Positions 1-5,562 of a stretch of DNA of 5,607 nt are shown here, piece by piece. Position numbers and translations under genes: made by a program. The DNA is from a bacterium (lineage in GTDB: Bacteria; Omnitrophota; Gorgyraeia; Gygaellales; Profunditerraquicolaceae): positions 1-5,607 of the forward strand of contig SCRK01000169.1 in the NCBI GenBank assembly GCA_004298075.1. Direction: 5' to 3'. Every line of letters begins with the position of its first letter. The stretch's first letter is position 1. Under the pieces are notes generated by a model, which was not told where the DNA came from, searched no databases, and worked only from the letters and a program-made list of their open reading frames with translations.

Positions 1-1
1 C

Positions 2-277
2 TGGCTTGACGCGGCGATTTTAAATCACCTCGTATTCAAAGACATCTTCGGGCTTGACCCGGAGAATTTAAAAGGCCTCACCTATAGCCATCAGGCAGGC
101 CAATTTATCAAAGAGGCCGGAGAAGACTATTCAAAAATAGCTTTTTTCCTCAATCCGGTGAAAATCGAGCAGATCATGGCTGTGGCATTAACGGGGAGCA
201 AGATGCCTCCCAAATCTACCTATTTTTACCCTAAGGTGCTTTCGGGCCTGGTGATCAATAAAATTAACGGAGATTAG
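2..277 (+). CDS. DUF1015 family protein, C-terminal part (5' end outside window)
   Basis: An open frame enters from the left edge (codons start at base 2) and ends at TAG 275-277, giving the last 91 residues. I recognise the C-terminal signature of the DUF1015 family (PF06245): a segment reading FLNPVKIEQIMAVA, then MPPKSTYFYPKVLSGLVIN. In the family this corresponds to the stretch 'LNPT.v.qv..va..ge.MPqKSTyFyPKl.sGlvi'. The family is widespread in bacteria and archaea, soluble, and without an assigned biochemical role that I can state with confidence. The reading frame is intact with no internal stop. Only 5 nt separate its stop from the accD start, and the probable accD Shine-Dalgarno (GGAG, 269-272) lies inside its last codons, so the two are probably co-transcribed. 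Family assignment is good; the function is unknown. Confidence 0.85.
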   Translation, partial: WLDAAILNHLVFKDIFGLDPENLKGLTYSHQAGQFIKEAGEDYSKIAFFLNPVKIEQIMAVALTGSKMPPKSTYFYPKVLSGLVINKINGD

Positions 278-282
278 GTTAG

Positions 283-1122
283 ATGGCTTTATTCGGAAAA
301 CCAAAATACACGATCGTGCGGATCAAGAAAAAAGATATCCCCGACGGTTTATGGACTAAATGCGAGGGATGCCAGGAGACCCTTTATAATAAGACCCTGG
401 AGGAAAACTTAAAGGTTTGCCCGAAATGTAACTACCATTTCGTGCTTACTGCTCACGAGAGGATCGATATATTATTTGACAAGGCTACCTTCGCGGAGTT
501 TGATAAAGATATGATCAGCCTTGACCCGCTGGATTTTAAGGGCCCCAAGACCTACAAGGATAAATTATTCCAGGACCAGGAGGCAACTGGTCTAAAGGAC
601 GCGGTTATCTCGGGGGTCGGTAAGATCAATGAAAAGGAAGCGGTCATCGCCGTAACCGATTCACGTTTTATCATGGGCTCCATGGGTTCGGTTGTGGGAG
701 AAAAGATCACCCGCGCCATCGAATATGCCACAAAGAACAGGCTTCCTATAATAATCGTCTCCGGTTCCGGAGGAGGGGCGCGCATGTATGAAGGCATGTA
801 TAGCCTTATGCAAATGGCTAAGACCTGCGCCGCTTTATCTTATCACCGCAAGGAAAGATTGCCGTATATTTCCGTGCTCACCAATCCCACTATGGCCGGG
901 GTCATGGCTTCTTTCGCCGGGGTAGGAGATATAATCGCGGCTGAGCCTAATGCCCTGATCGGCTTTACCGGGCCGCGCGTAATCGAACAGACAATAAGGC
1001 AGAAGCTTCCTCCCGGTTTCCAGCGTTCGGAATTCCTGCTTGAACACGGGCTTATTGATATGATCGTGCACCGCAAGAATATGAAAGATATTTTAAGCCA
1101 ACTGCTTGACTATTTGGCTTAA
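283..1122 (+). CDS. accD: Acetyl-CoA carboxylase carboxyltransferase subunit beta
   Basis: AccD pairs with AccA to form the cytoplasmic carboxyltransferase that moves the carboxyl group from carboxy-biotin (on AccB) to acetyl-CoA. This makes malonyl-CoA, the committed step of fatty-acid synthesis. The 279-residue product shows an N-terminal C4 zinc ribbon (C27, C30, C46, C49; the same numbering as E. coli AccD). The crotonase-fold carboxyltransferase domain follows, with MGSMGSVVGEKI (131-142), SGSGGGARM (160-168), SLMQMAKT (174-181), NPTMAGVMASFA (201-212) and the highly conserved GPRVIEQT...KLPPGFQRSEFL (230-252). Length is normal (about 280-305). ATG 283 is supported by GGAG at 269-272, 10 nt upstream, and by the zinc-ribbon spacing. 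Two small oddities are noted: one extra Gly in the 160-168 loop relative to the E. coli sequence as I remember it, and AG (205-206) where E. coli has GG. accA is not in the window. It probably shares a transcript with the upstream DUF1015 gene. Confidence 0.97.
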   Translation: MALFGKPKYTIVRIKKKDIPDGLWTKCEGCQETLYNKTLEENLKVCPKCNYHFVLTAHERIDILFDKATFAEFDKDMISLDPLDFKGPKTYKDKLFQDQEATGLKDAVISGVGKINEKEAVIAVTDSRFIMGSMGSVVGEKITRAIEYATKNRLPIIIVSGSGGGARMYEGMYSLMQMAKTCAALSYHRKERLPYISVLTNPTMAGVMASFAGVGDIIAAEPNALIGFTGPRVIEQTIRQKLPPGFQRSEFLLEHGLIDMIVHRKNMKDILSQLLDYLA

Positions 1123-1133
1123 TTTTGTATAAT
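1106..1133 (+). promoter_or_regulatory. Sigma70-type promoter for the ABC ATPase gene
   Basis: TTGACT at 1106-1111 (5 of 6 to the TTGACA consensus) is followed by a 16-nt spacer and a perfect TATAAT at 1128-1133. The -35 box lies inside the last codons of accD and the -10 just beyond its stop. Transcription would start near 1140, giving a leader of about 46 nt before the ATG at 1186. This is the best promoter match seen in the window and suggests the ATPase and possibly the downstream cyclases are transcribed independently of accD. No hairpin plus T-run terminator separates accD from it, so read-through is also possible. Confidence 0.65.
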
Positions 1134-1172
1134 ATTATTTTTAGTTCTACCTACTATACTAACTACTCGCAT

Positions 1173-1179
1173 AAAGGAG
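1173..1179 (+). promoter_or_regulatory. Strong ribosome binding site of the ABC ATPase gene
   Basis: AAAGGAG at 1173-1179 lies 6 nt before ATG 1186, the clearest Shine-Dalgarno in the window, and it fixes the start. A small stem (TACTC 1164-1168 with GAGTA 1177-1181, 8-nt loop) could partly cover it. At 5 bp this is marginal. Confidence 0.8.
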
Positions 1180-1185
1180 TATTGA

Positions 1186-2289
1186 ATGGCCCAGGTCAGT
1201 TTAAGGAATGTTTGCAAAGTTTTCCCCGGCAATGTCATGGCGGTCAACAATGTTAATTTGGGTATTGAGAATAAGGAATTTATGGTCTTGGTCGGACCAT
1301 CCGGATGCGGTAAATCCACCACCTTAAGGATGATCGCCGGCCTTGAGGAGATAAGCTCGGGGGATATTTATATCGGGGATAAGCTGGTTAATGAGGTTCC
1401 CGCCAAGGACCGGGATATCGCCATGGTTTTCCAGAATTACGCGCTTTATCCTCACATGACTGTTTTTGAGAATATGTCATTCGGCCTGCGGCTAGCCCAC
1501 ATACCTAAACAGGAGATCAACCTGCGGGTAAACGAGGCTGCCGATATTCTGGGGATCAAGCGGCTGTTGAACCGTAAGCCCCGTGAACTTTCCGGAGGAG
1601 AGAGGCAGAGGGTGGCAGTAGGAAGGGCCATTGTTCGCAAGCCCATGGTTTTCCTGTTTGATGAGCCTTTAAGCAACCTCGACGCCAAGATGCGCGTGCA
1701 GATGCGCACGGAGATCCATAAGCTGCATATAAGGCTGCAGACCACCATTATTTACGTTACGCATGACCAGGTGGAAGCCATGACCATGGGGGACCGTATC
1801 GCGGTCATGAAAGACGGCATCCTGAATCAGCTGGCCGATCCTATAGATGTATATGACCACCCGAAGAATAAATTTGTCGCCGGTTTTATCGGTTCCCCGC
1901 CTATGAATTTTATGCAGGGAAAGATCATAAAAAAAGAAGGCAGGCTTTATTTTGACGAAGGAAAGATCCAGGTTAAGCTGGTAGAAAGCATGTACAAGAA
2001 AATGACTAATTACCTGGGGAATGAGGTATTCTTCGGTATCCGTTCTGAGGATATCTATGATAAGCTGTTTGTTTCCGAGGCCCCTCCGGAAAATATCGTC
2101 CGGGTGAACTGTGAGGTATTCGAACCCATGGGTTCGGAGGTTTACCTTTATCTGAATACCGGCCGGCACACCTTCATCGCCCGGGTAGGCGCGCATGACC
2201 GCCCGAAGGTCAATCAGGAGATGGATGTGGTTTTCGATATGAGTAAAGTGCATTTCTTCGACAAAAATACCGAAGAAACCATCATTTAA
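1186..2289 (+). CDS. ugpC: ABC transporter ATP-binding protein, UgpC/MsmK/MalK family
   Basis: This is the nucleotide-binding subunit of a CUT1-type carbohydrate (or glycerol-3-phosphate) importer. It hydrolyses ATP on the cytoplasmic face of a permease pair. In the 367-residue product I see Walker A GPSGCGKST (37-45), Q-loop Q83 in VFQNYALYPHMTV, signature LSGGERQR (135-142; E139 where this family usually has Q), Walker B VFLFDE (155-160), D-loop SNLD (163-166) and switch His H193 in VTHDQVEAMT. After GSPPMNFM (236-243) comes the C-terminal OB/TOBE regulatory region (about 240-360) with FGIRSEDI (283-290). This C-terminal extension and the length (about 360-370) mark the UgpC/MsmK/MalK group rather than short ABC ATPases. 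No permease or solute-binding protein gene adjoins it, so it may be a shared ATPase serving several sugar importers, as MsmK does in some Gram-positives; that is inference. The substrate cannot be told from this subunit, and the symbol follows the family name only. Confidence 0.93.
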   Translation: MAQVSLRNVCKVFPGNVMAVNNVNLGIENKEFMVLVGPSGCGKSTTLRMIAGLEEISSGDIYIGDKLVNEVPAKDRDIAMVFQNYALYPHMTVFENMSFGLRLAHIPKQEINLRVNEAADILGIKRLLNRKPRELSGGERQRVAVGRAIVRKPMVFLFDEPLSNLDAKMRVQMRTEIHKLHIRLQTTIIYVTHDQVEAMTMGDRIAVMKDGILNQLADPIDVYDHPKNKFVAGFIGSPPMNFMQGKIIKKEGRLYFDEGKIQVKLVESMYKKMTNYLGNEVFFGIRSEDIYDKLFVSEAPPENIVRVNCEVFEPMGSEVYLYLNTGRHTFIARVGAHDRPKVNQEMDVVFDMSKVHFFDKNTEETII

Positions 2290-2301
2290 GCTTTCCACGG
2301 T

Positions 2302-2324
2302 AGATCCAAACAGCTTTAGGATCT
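2302..2324 (+). promoter_or_regulatory. Hairpin covering the ribosome binding site of the first GGDEF gene
   Basis: Arms AGATCC (2302-2307) and GGATCT (2319-2324) pair perfectly. Inside them AAA (2308-2310) pairs with TTT (2315-2317) around a CAGC loop, leaving only A2318 bulged: nine base pairs in all, ending two bases before ATG 2327. The only plausible Shine-Dalgarno for that gene (AGGA, 2318-2321) lies within the 3' arm. The stem could limit translation initiation of the cyclase pair. It is followed by only two further T residues, so it is a poor intrinsic terminator. Confidence 0.45.
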
Positions 2325-2326
2325 TT

Positions 2327-3607
2327 ATGCGTCAAAAATCCGCCCGGAAAACAATCTACATTTATCTAGCCGGCCTATCCATCCTGATCCTCTTAATAAG
2401 CTCGATTTTCTTTCGTCAAAGAATACAATTAGGGGCTTTGTTTATTTTTGCAGCCGCTAATGCCCTGATCTTGATCATTGAGCTGCGGTCATTTTCCTCC
2501 AAGAGCTACCAAGCCCAGGCCCTTATTGAGAACTGCCAGGTGCAGGTTAATATCCTCAATGTTGAAAACGCAAAGAGCAAGGAGCTTGCCGCGAGCCTCA
2601 AATCCAGGATTACCCGCTATGATAATCTCAAGAAGATCATTGAAGACCTTAACCGCAGTTTAGTGCTGGATTCCGTCGTAGATGTTTTGACGCAGGCAGT
2701 CTATTCCCTGATCTCAGCCAGGAAGGGAAGCGCTTTGTTCTTCCTTGTCAATAAACAGGCGCAGAAGCTTGAGTTGATACGTTCGATAAAAGAGGATGAT
2801 GAAGTAATTTTAGCCAAAGACGGGGATACTTTTGACCAATGGGTCCTGAGGCATTCGGCCCCCTTGTTAATAGAAGATTTAAAGAAGGATTTTCGCTTTG
2901 ACACGGATTTACCGGGAACCCAGGACTTACGCCCGCCCTCCTCGATCATCAGCTCTCCTTTGATCAGCCGTAACTCCCTGTTGGGCTTATTAAGGCTGGA
3001 AAACAGCGAGAGCGGTTTCTTTACGCAGGATGACCTGCGATTTTTGGCGTTAGTCTCCGACCTTGGGGCAGTGGCCCTGGAGAACAGCCTTTTATTCCAG
3101 AAGACACAGGACCTGGCTATCCATGATGACCTGACCAGGTTGTATACCCGGCATTATTTCCTTGGAAGGTTAAATGATGAGGCCAAGAGATGCTTAAGGC
3201 TTGACCAGCACCTTTCGTTAATGATGATCGACATAGATTTTTTCAAACAGTACAACGATAGATTCGGGCATACTGCCGGGGATATAGTATTAAAAAAGAT
3301 CGCCTCCCTTATGAAAGAATCATTGAGCGAGCTTAATTTCCTGATCAGCCGTTTTGGAGGGGAGGAGTTCCTGGTTATGCTTTCCGGGCTGGATAAAAAG
3401 AAGTCCCTGGCGGCTGCCGAAACCCTGCGCCGGAGGATCGAAAAAGAAAAAATAAGCCTGCGCCGCCAGGATACCATGGTAACCGTTTCTATCGGGGTTG
3501 CCAGCATACCGTTTGACACCAAGGATGAAGATGACCTGGTGTTGAAAGCGGATAAGGCCATGTACAACGCCAAGCAGAAGGGAAGAAATCAGGTATGCTG
3601 CATATAG
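2327..3607 (+). CDS. Membrane-anchored GAF-GGDEF diguanylate cyclase (first of tandem pair)
   Basis: This is a predicted diguanylate cyclase making c-di-GMP from two GTP at the inner face of the membrane (426 aa). A basic N-terminus (RQKSARK) precedes two hydrophobic helices (about 9-29 and 35-53) forming a hairpin with little outside. A probable coiled coil follows (about 55-112), then a GAF-like sensor region (about 112-255) and a full GGDEF domain (about 258-426). Motifs seen are DDLT (267-270), IDIDFFKQYND (301-311, with D302 the expected first Mg ligand and N310 the expected GTP contact), GD (318-319), the signature GGEEF (344-348), SIGVA (388-392) and KADKAMYNAK (407-416). The catalytic set looks complete. 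The RxxD inhibitory I-site expected at 335-338 reads ELNF, so feedback by product binding there is unlikely. The start ATG 2327 has only a weak AGGA. The 3' end overlaps the next gene by 13 nt. The sensed ligand is unknown. Confidence 0.9.
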   Translation: MRQKSARKTIYIYLAGLSILILLISSIFFRQRIQLGALFIFAAANALILIIELRSFSSKSYQAQALIENCQVQVNILNVENAKSKELAASLKSRITRYDNLKKIIEDLNRSLVLDSVVDVLTQAVYSLISARKGSALFFLVNKQAQKLELIRSIKEDDEVILAKDGDTFDQWVLRHSAPLLIEDLKKDFRFDTDLPGTQDLRPPSSIISSPLISRNSLLGLLRLENSESGFFTQDDLRFLALVSDLGAVALENSLLFQKTQDLAIHDDLTRLYTRHYFLGRLNDEAKRCLRLDQHLSLMMIDIDFFKQYNDRFGHTAGDIVLKKIASLMKESLSELNFLISRFGGEEFLVMLSGLDKKKSLAAAETLRRRIEKEKISLRRQDTMVTVSIGVASIPFDTKDEDDLVLKADKAMYNAKQKGRNQVCCI

Positions 3608-4590
3608 TGTTATATATAATCCTATCAGTTGCCTGTTTTTTATTGTTGCGTGAATTTCTTGGAGAGCGGCTAAGCCGCAAAACCGCTGAACTGGACGGGT
3701 TATTTATTGAAAACGCAAGGCTGCTTAAGGATAAAGGCGAATTTGAGGCGCAAAACCGCGGCCTTAACAAGGAATTTACCCAGACCGTGGAGCTTTATGA
3801 GTTAACCAAGGATATCTGCAAGAGCCTGGATGAGGAGAAGGTATTTAACATATTCCGTCAAAACCTGGAGAAGCATACCGGGATAACTGACTGCCGGTAT
3901 ATCAAAAACAGCGGGGAGTTGAACAAGTATAAAGATTACACGCTGCTGCCTCTGAACAGTTATGAAAATCAACCAATAGGTTATCTGGCCTGCGGGAATG
4001 TCCCGGGTGAAAACAAGGATAAGCTTTCCATCCTGGCCCAGCAGCTCCTGATAGGTTTGAGAAGGGCTGTCCTTTATCAGAAGGTAAGCGAACTGGCTAT
4101 TACCGATACTTTGACACAGGTTTACAGCAGGAGATATTTTCTTGAACGTTTTAATGAGGAATTGCGGCGCTCCAGGAACAATAAGCTTCGTTTGTGTTTT
4201 CTTCTCACCGATATAGATAATTTCAAGCAGTATAATGACCGTTACGGGCATTTGGTTGGAGACGGTATATTGCTTCAGGTTTCTAAAACCATTCGTGATA
4301 CGATCAGGCAGATAGATTTTATCGGCCGCTACGGCGGGGAGGAACTCTCTATTGTCTTGGCCGAAACAGACAGGGAGCAGGCGAATTTCGCCGCGGAACG
4401 TATCCGTCAGGCGGTTGCTTCTGATGTGATCAGGGTTTATGATGAAAAGCTTAAAGTTACCATAAGCATCGGTGTTTCCGCTTTTCCGGAAAATTCCGGC
4501 CAGCTTAACGATCTGATCGAAATGGCGGATCAGGCGCTTTATCAGGCAAAGGCCTCTGGTAAAAATAGAGTCTGTTTCTCCCCCCTATAA
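3595..4590 (+). CDS. Membrane-anchored GGDEF protein with GGEEL signature and I-site (second of tandem pair)
   Basis: This is a predicted diguanylate cyclase, or c-di-GMP-responsive partner, of 331 aa. One hydrophobic helix (about 3-18) followed by basic residues suggests a signal anchor with the rest in the cytoplasm. A coiled coil follows (about 28-75), then a short GAF-like remnant (about 76-160, shorter than a full GAF) and a GGDEF domain (about 165-328). Motifs seen are DTLT (171-174), TDIDNFKQYND (205-215; D206 expected Mg ligand, N214 GTP contact), GD (222-223), RQID at 238-241 (a correctly placed RxxD I-site, five residues before the signature), GGEEL (247-251) and SIGVS (291-295). 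The signature ends in Leu (CTC) where Phe is usual, a single-base difference from TTC. The two glycines and both acidic residues are kept, so activity is plausible but not certain. ATG 3595 lies inside the upstream gene, with AAGGGA at 3578-3583 and coupling by overlap. It is clearly paralogous to its neighbour (shared RRYF/RHYF, FKQYNDR and YGH/FGH segments). Confidence 0.88.
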   Translation: MLHIVLYIILSVACFLLLREFLGERLSRKTAELDGLFIENARLLKDKGEFEAQNRGLNKEFTQTVELYELTKDICKSLDEEKVFNIFRQNLEKHTGITDCRYIKNSGELNKYKDYTLLPLNSYENQPIGYLACGNVPGENKDKLSILAQQLLIGLRRAVLYQKVSELAITDTLTQVYSRRYFLERFNEELRRSRNNKLRLCFLLTDIDNFKQYNDRYGHLVGDGILLQVSKTIRDTIRQIDFIGRYGGEELSIVLAETDREQANFAAERIRQAVASDVIRVYDEKLKVTISIGVSAFPENSGQLNDLIEMADQALYQAKASGKNRVCFSPL

Positions 4591-4599
4591 GATTATTCC

Positions 4600-4628
4600 T
4601 TGAAAATTGGGGTTTTTTAATATAGAAT
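4600..4628 (+). promoter_or_regulatory. Sigma70-type promoter giving a probable leaderless ROK transcript
   Basis: TTGAAA (4600-4605, 5 of 6 to consensus), a 17-nt spacer and TAGAAT (4623-4628, 5 of 6) form a good promoter in the 45-nt gap after the second cyclase. A start about 7 nt after the -10 falls at 4635-4636, that is, at the A of the kinase start codon. No Shine-Dalgarno is present between the -10 and the ATG, which agrees with leaderless initiation. Confidence 0.55.
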
Positions 4629-4635
4629 AACGCAC

Positions 4636-5562
4636 ATGGCCAAAAGCTCCATTATCGGGATAGACCTGGGCGCTACCAACTTAAAATGCGCCCTGCTTGA
4701 TAACGATCTTAAAATTAAAGCGAAGAATTATTTCAACACAAAAAGCTTTGATAATAAGCTTAAGCTTATCCAGGGTATTACTGATTCCATAAACAATTTT
4801 ATTTTACTCCACGGAATATCCAGAAACTCTGTTTCAGGGGTGGGCATAGGTCTGCCCGGGCCGGTGGATACCTTTAAAGGGGTAGTGCATTTCCTGCCGA
4901 ATATTCCAGGATGGAAAGAGGTGAGGCTTAAAGAGATCCTGGAGCGCAAAACCGGTTTGCCGGTTTTTATAGATAATGACGCCAAGCTCATGGCTTTGGC
5001 AGAGTACAGGTCCGGACAGGCAAAGAAATATAAAAATGCTTTATGCCTGACGCTAGGCACAGGGGTCGGCGGTGGATTGATCATCAACGGTTCTCTGTAC
5101 CGAGGCGGTGATAACGCCGCAGGTGAGATCGGGCATCTGCCGCTTAATGAAAAAGGCCCGCTTTGCCCATGCGGGGGCAGTGCCTGCCTTGAGGCATACA
5201 TCGGTAATGCCAGCATCCTTAAGGAAGCGCGTAAACTATTCGGCCCGCGGATCACCCTTGAGAAGGTAAGCGCTTTAGCTAAAGCCAATAACAGCAAGGC
5301 GATAGATCTCTGGATCAAAGTGGGAGAGCGGCTGGGCATAGCTTTAAGCGGAGTGATAAATTTGCTTAATCTTGACGTGATCGTGATCGGCGGAGGGGTT
5401 TCTGATGCAGGAAAAGTTTTATTTGAAAGTGTGCGCAAAACCATTAACTTGCGCGCAATGAGCGTGCAGGCAAAAAGGGTAAAGATATTTAAAGCCAGGT
5501 TGGGCAATGACGCCGGGATCATTGGCGCCGGATTCTTAGTCAAGGAGAGACAGATTCGATGA
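4636..5562 (+). CDS. ROK family sugar kinase (glucokinase-like)
   Basis: This is a predicted cytoplasmic ATP-dependent hexose kinase of the ROK family. It most likely phosphorylates glucose or a related sugar (N-acetyl-hexosamines are possible). The 308-residue product is normal length and has no N-terminal helix-turn-helix, so it is a kinase rather than a ROK repressor. Visible motifs are the ATP-binding IGIDLGATNLK (7-17), GIGLPGPVD (70-78), the catalytic-base segment FIDNDAK (111-117, with D115; the following residue is K117 where N is common), LGTGVGGGLIINGSLYRG (140-157) and GEIGH (163-167). The zinc motif is H167 with C177, C179 and C184 in CPCGGSACLE (Ala before the third Cys where Gly is usual). 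E164, H167 and E186 are the expected sugar contacts. IGGGV (251-255) closes the second ATP-binding region. ATG 4636 is the only sensible start: in-frame TAA lies at 4618-4620 and the family N-terminus matches. The stop overlaps the next start (ATGA). Confidence 0.93.
   Translation: MAKSSIIGIDLGATNLKCALLDNDLKIKAKNYFNTKSFDNKLKLIQGITDSINNFILLHGISRNSVSGVGIGLPGPVDTFKGVVHFLPNIPGWKEVRLKEILERKTGLPVFIDNDAKLMALAEYRSGQAKKYKNALCLTLGTGVGGGLIINGSLYRGGDNAAGEIGHLPLNEKGPLCPCGGSACLEAYIGNASILKEARKLFGPRITLEKVSALAKANNSKAIDLWIKVGERLGIALSGVINLLNLDVIVIGGGVSDAGKVLFESVRKTINLRAMSVQAKRVKIFKARLGNDAGIIGAGFLVKERQIR
5542..5547 (+). promoter_or_regulatory. Ribosome binding site of the FSA-like gene
   Basis: AAGGAG at 5542-5547 lies inside the end of the ROK gene, 11 nt before ATG 5559. 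Together with the 4-nt ATGA overlap it supports coupled translation of the two sugar enzymes. Confidence 0.6.

Noticed and set aside
1155..1160. TATACT in the leader of the ATPase gene as a second -10 box, and the repeated CTA/ACTA units around it as an operator
   Set aside because: There is no -35 match at the proper distance. The only inverted repeat (TAGTT 1142-1146 with AACTA 1161-1165) is 5 bp around a 14-nt loop, not above chance in AT-rich DNA.
1669..2298. 209-codon open frame on the minus strand
   Set aside because: It lies antisense to the well-supported ABC ATPase, with no recognisable family, so it is a shadow frame.
2290..2326. Possible c-di-GMP riboswitch ahead of the cyclase genes
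   Set aside because: The gap is 37 nt, too short for a GEMM-type aptamer, and only a single simple stem is present.
4580..4585. Six-C homopolymer just before the stop of the second cyclase, possible frameshift or sequencing slip
   Set aside because: The GGDEF domain is complete before this point and the current frame ends cleanly six bases downstream, so there is no sign of a broken gene.
4580..4618. C-run at the end of the second cyclase, GGGG (4609-4612) and six T (4613-4618), resembling an intrinsic terminator
   Set aside because: Only four G-C pairs form, with a loop of more than 20 nt. The alternative AAAA/TTTT stem is A-T only. The same bases serve better as the -35 and spacer of the ROK promoter. 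A weak terminator cannot be excluded.
4728..5543. 271-codon open frame on the minus strand
   Set aside because: It is fully antisense to the ROK kinase, rich in Ser, Pro and Leu as mirror frames are, and has no recognisable motif.
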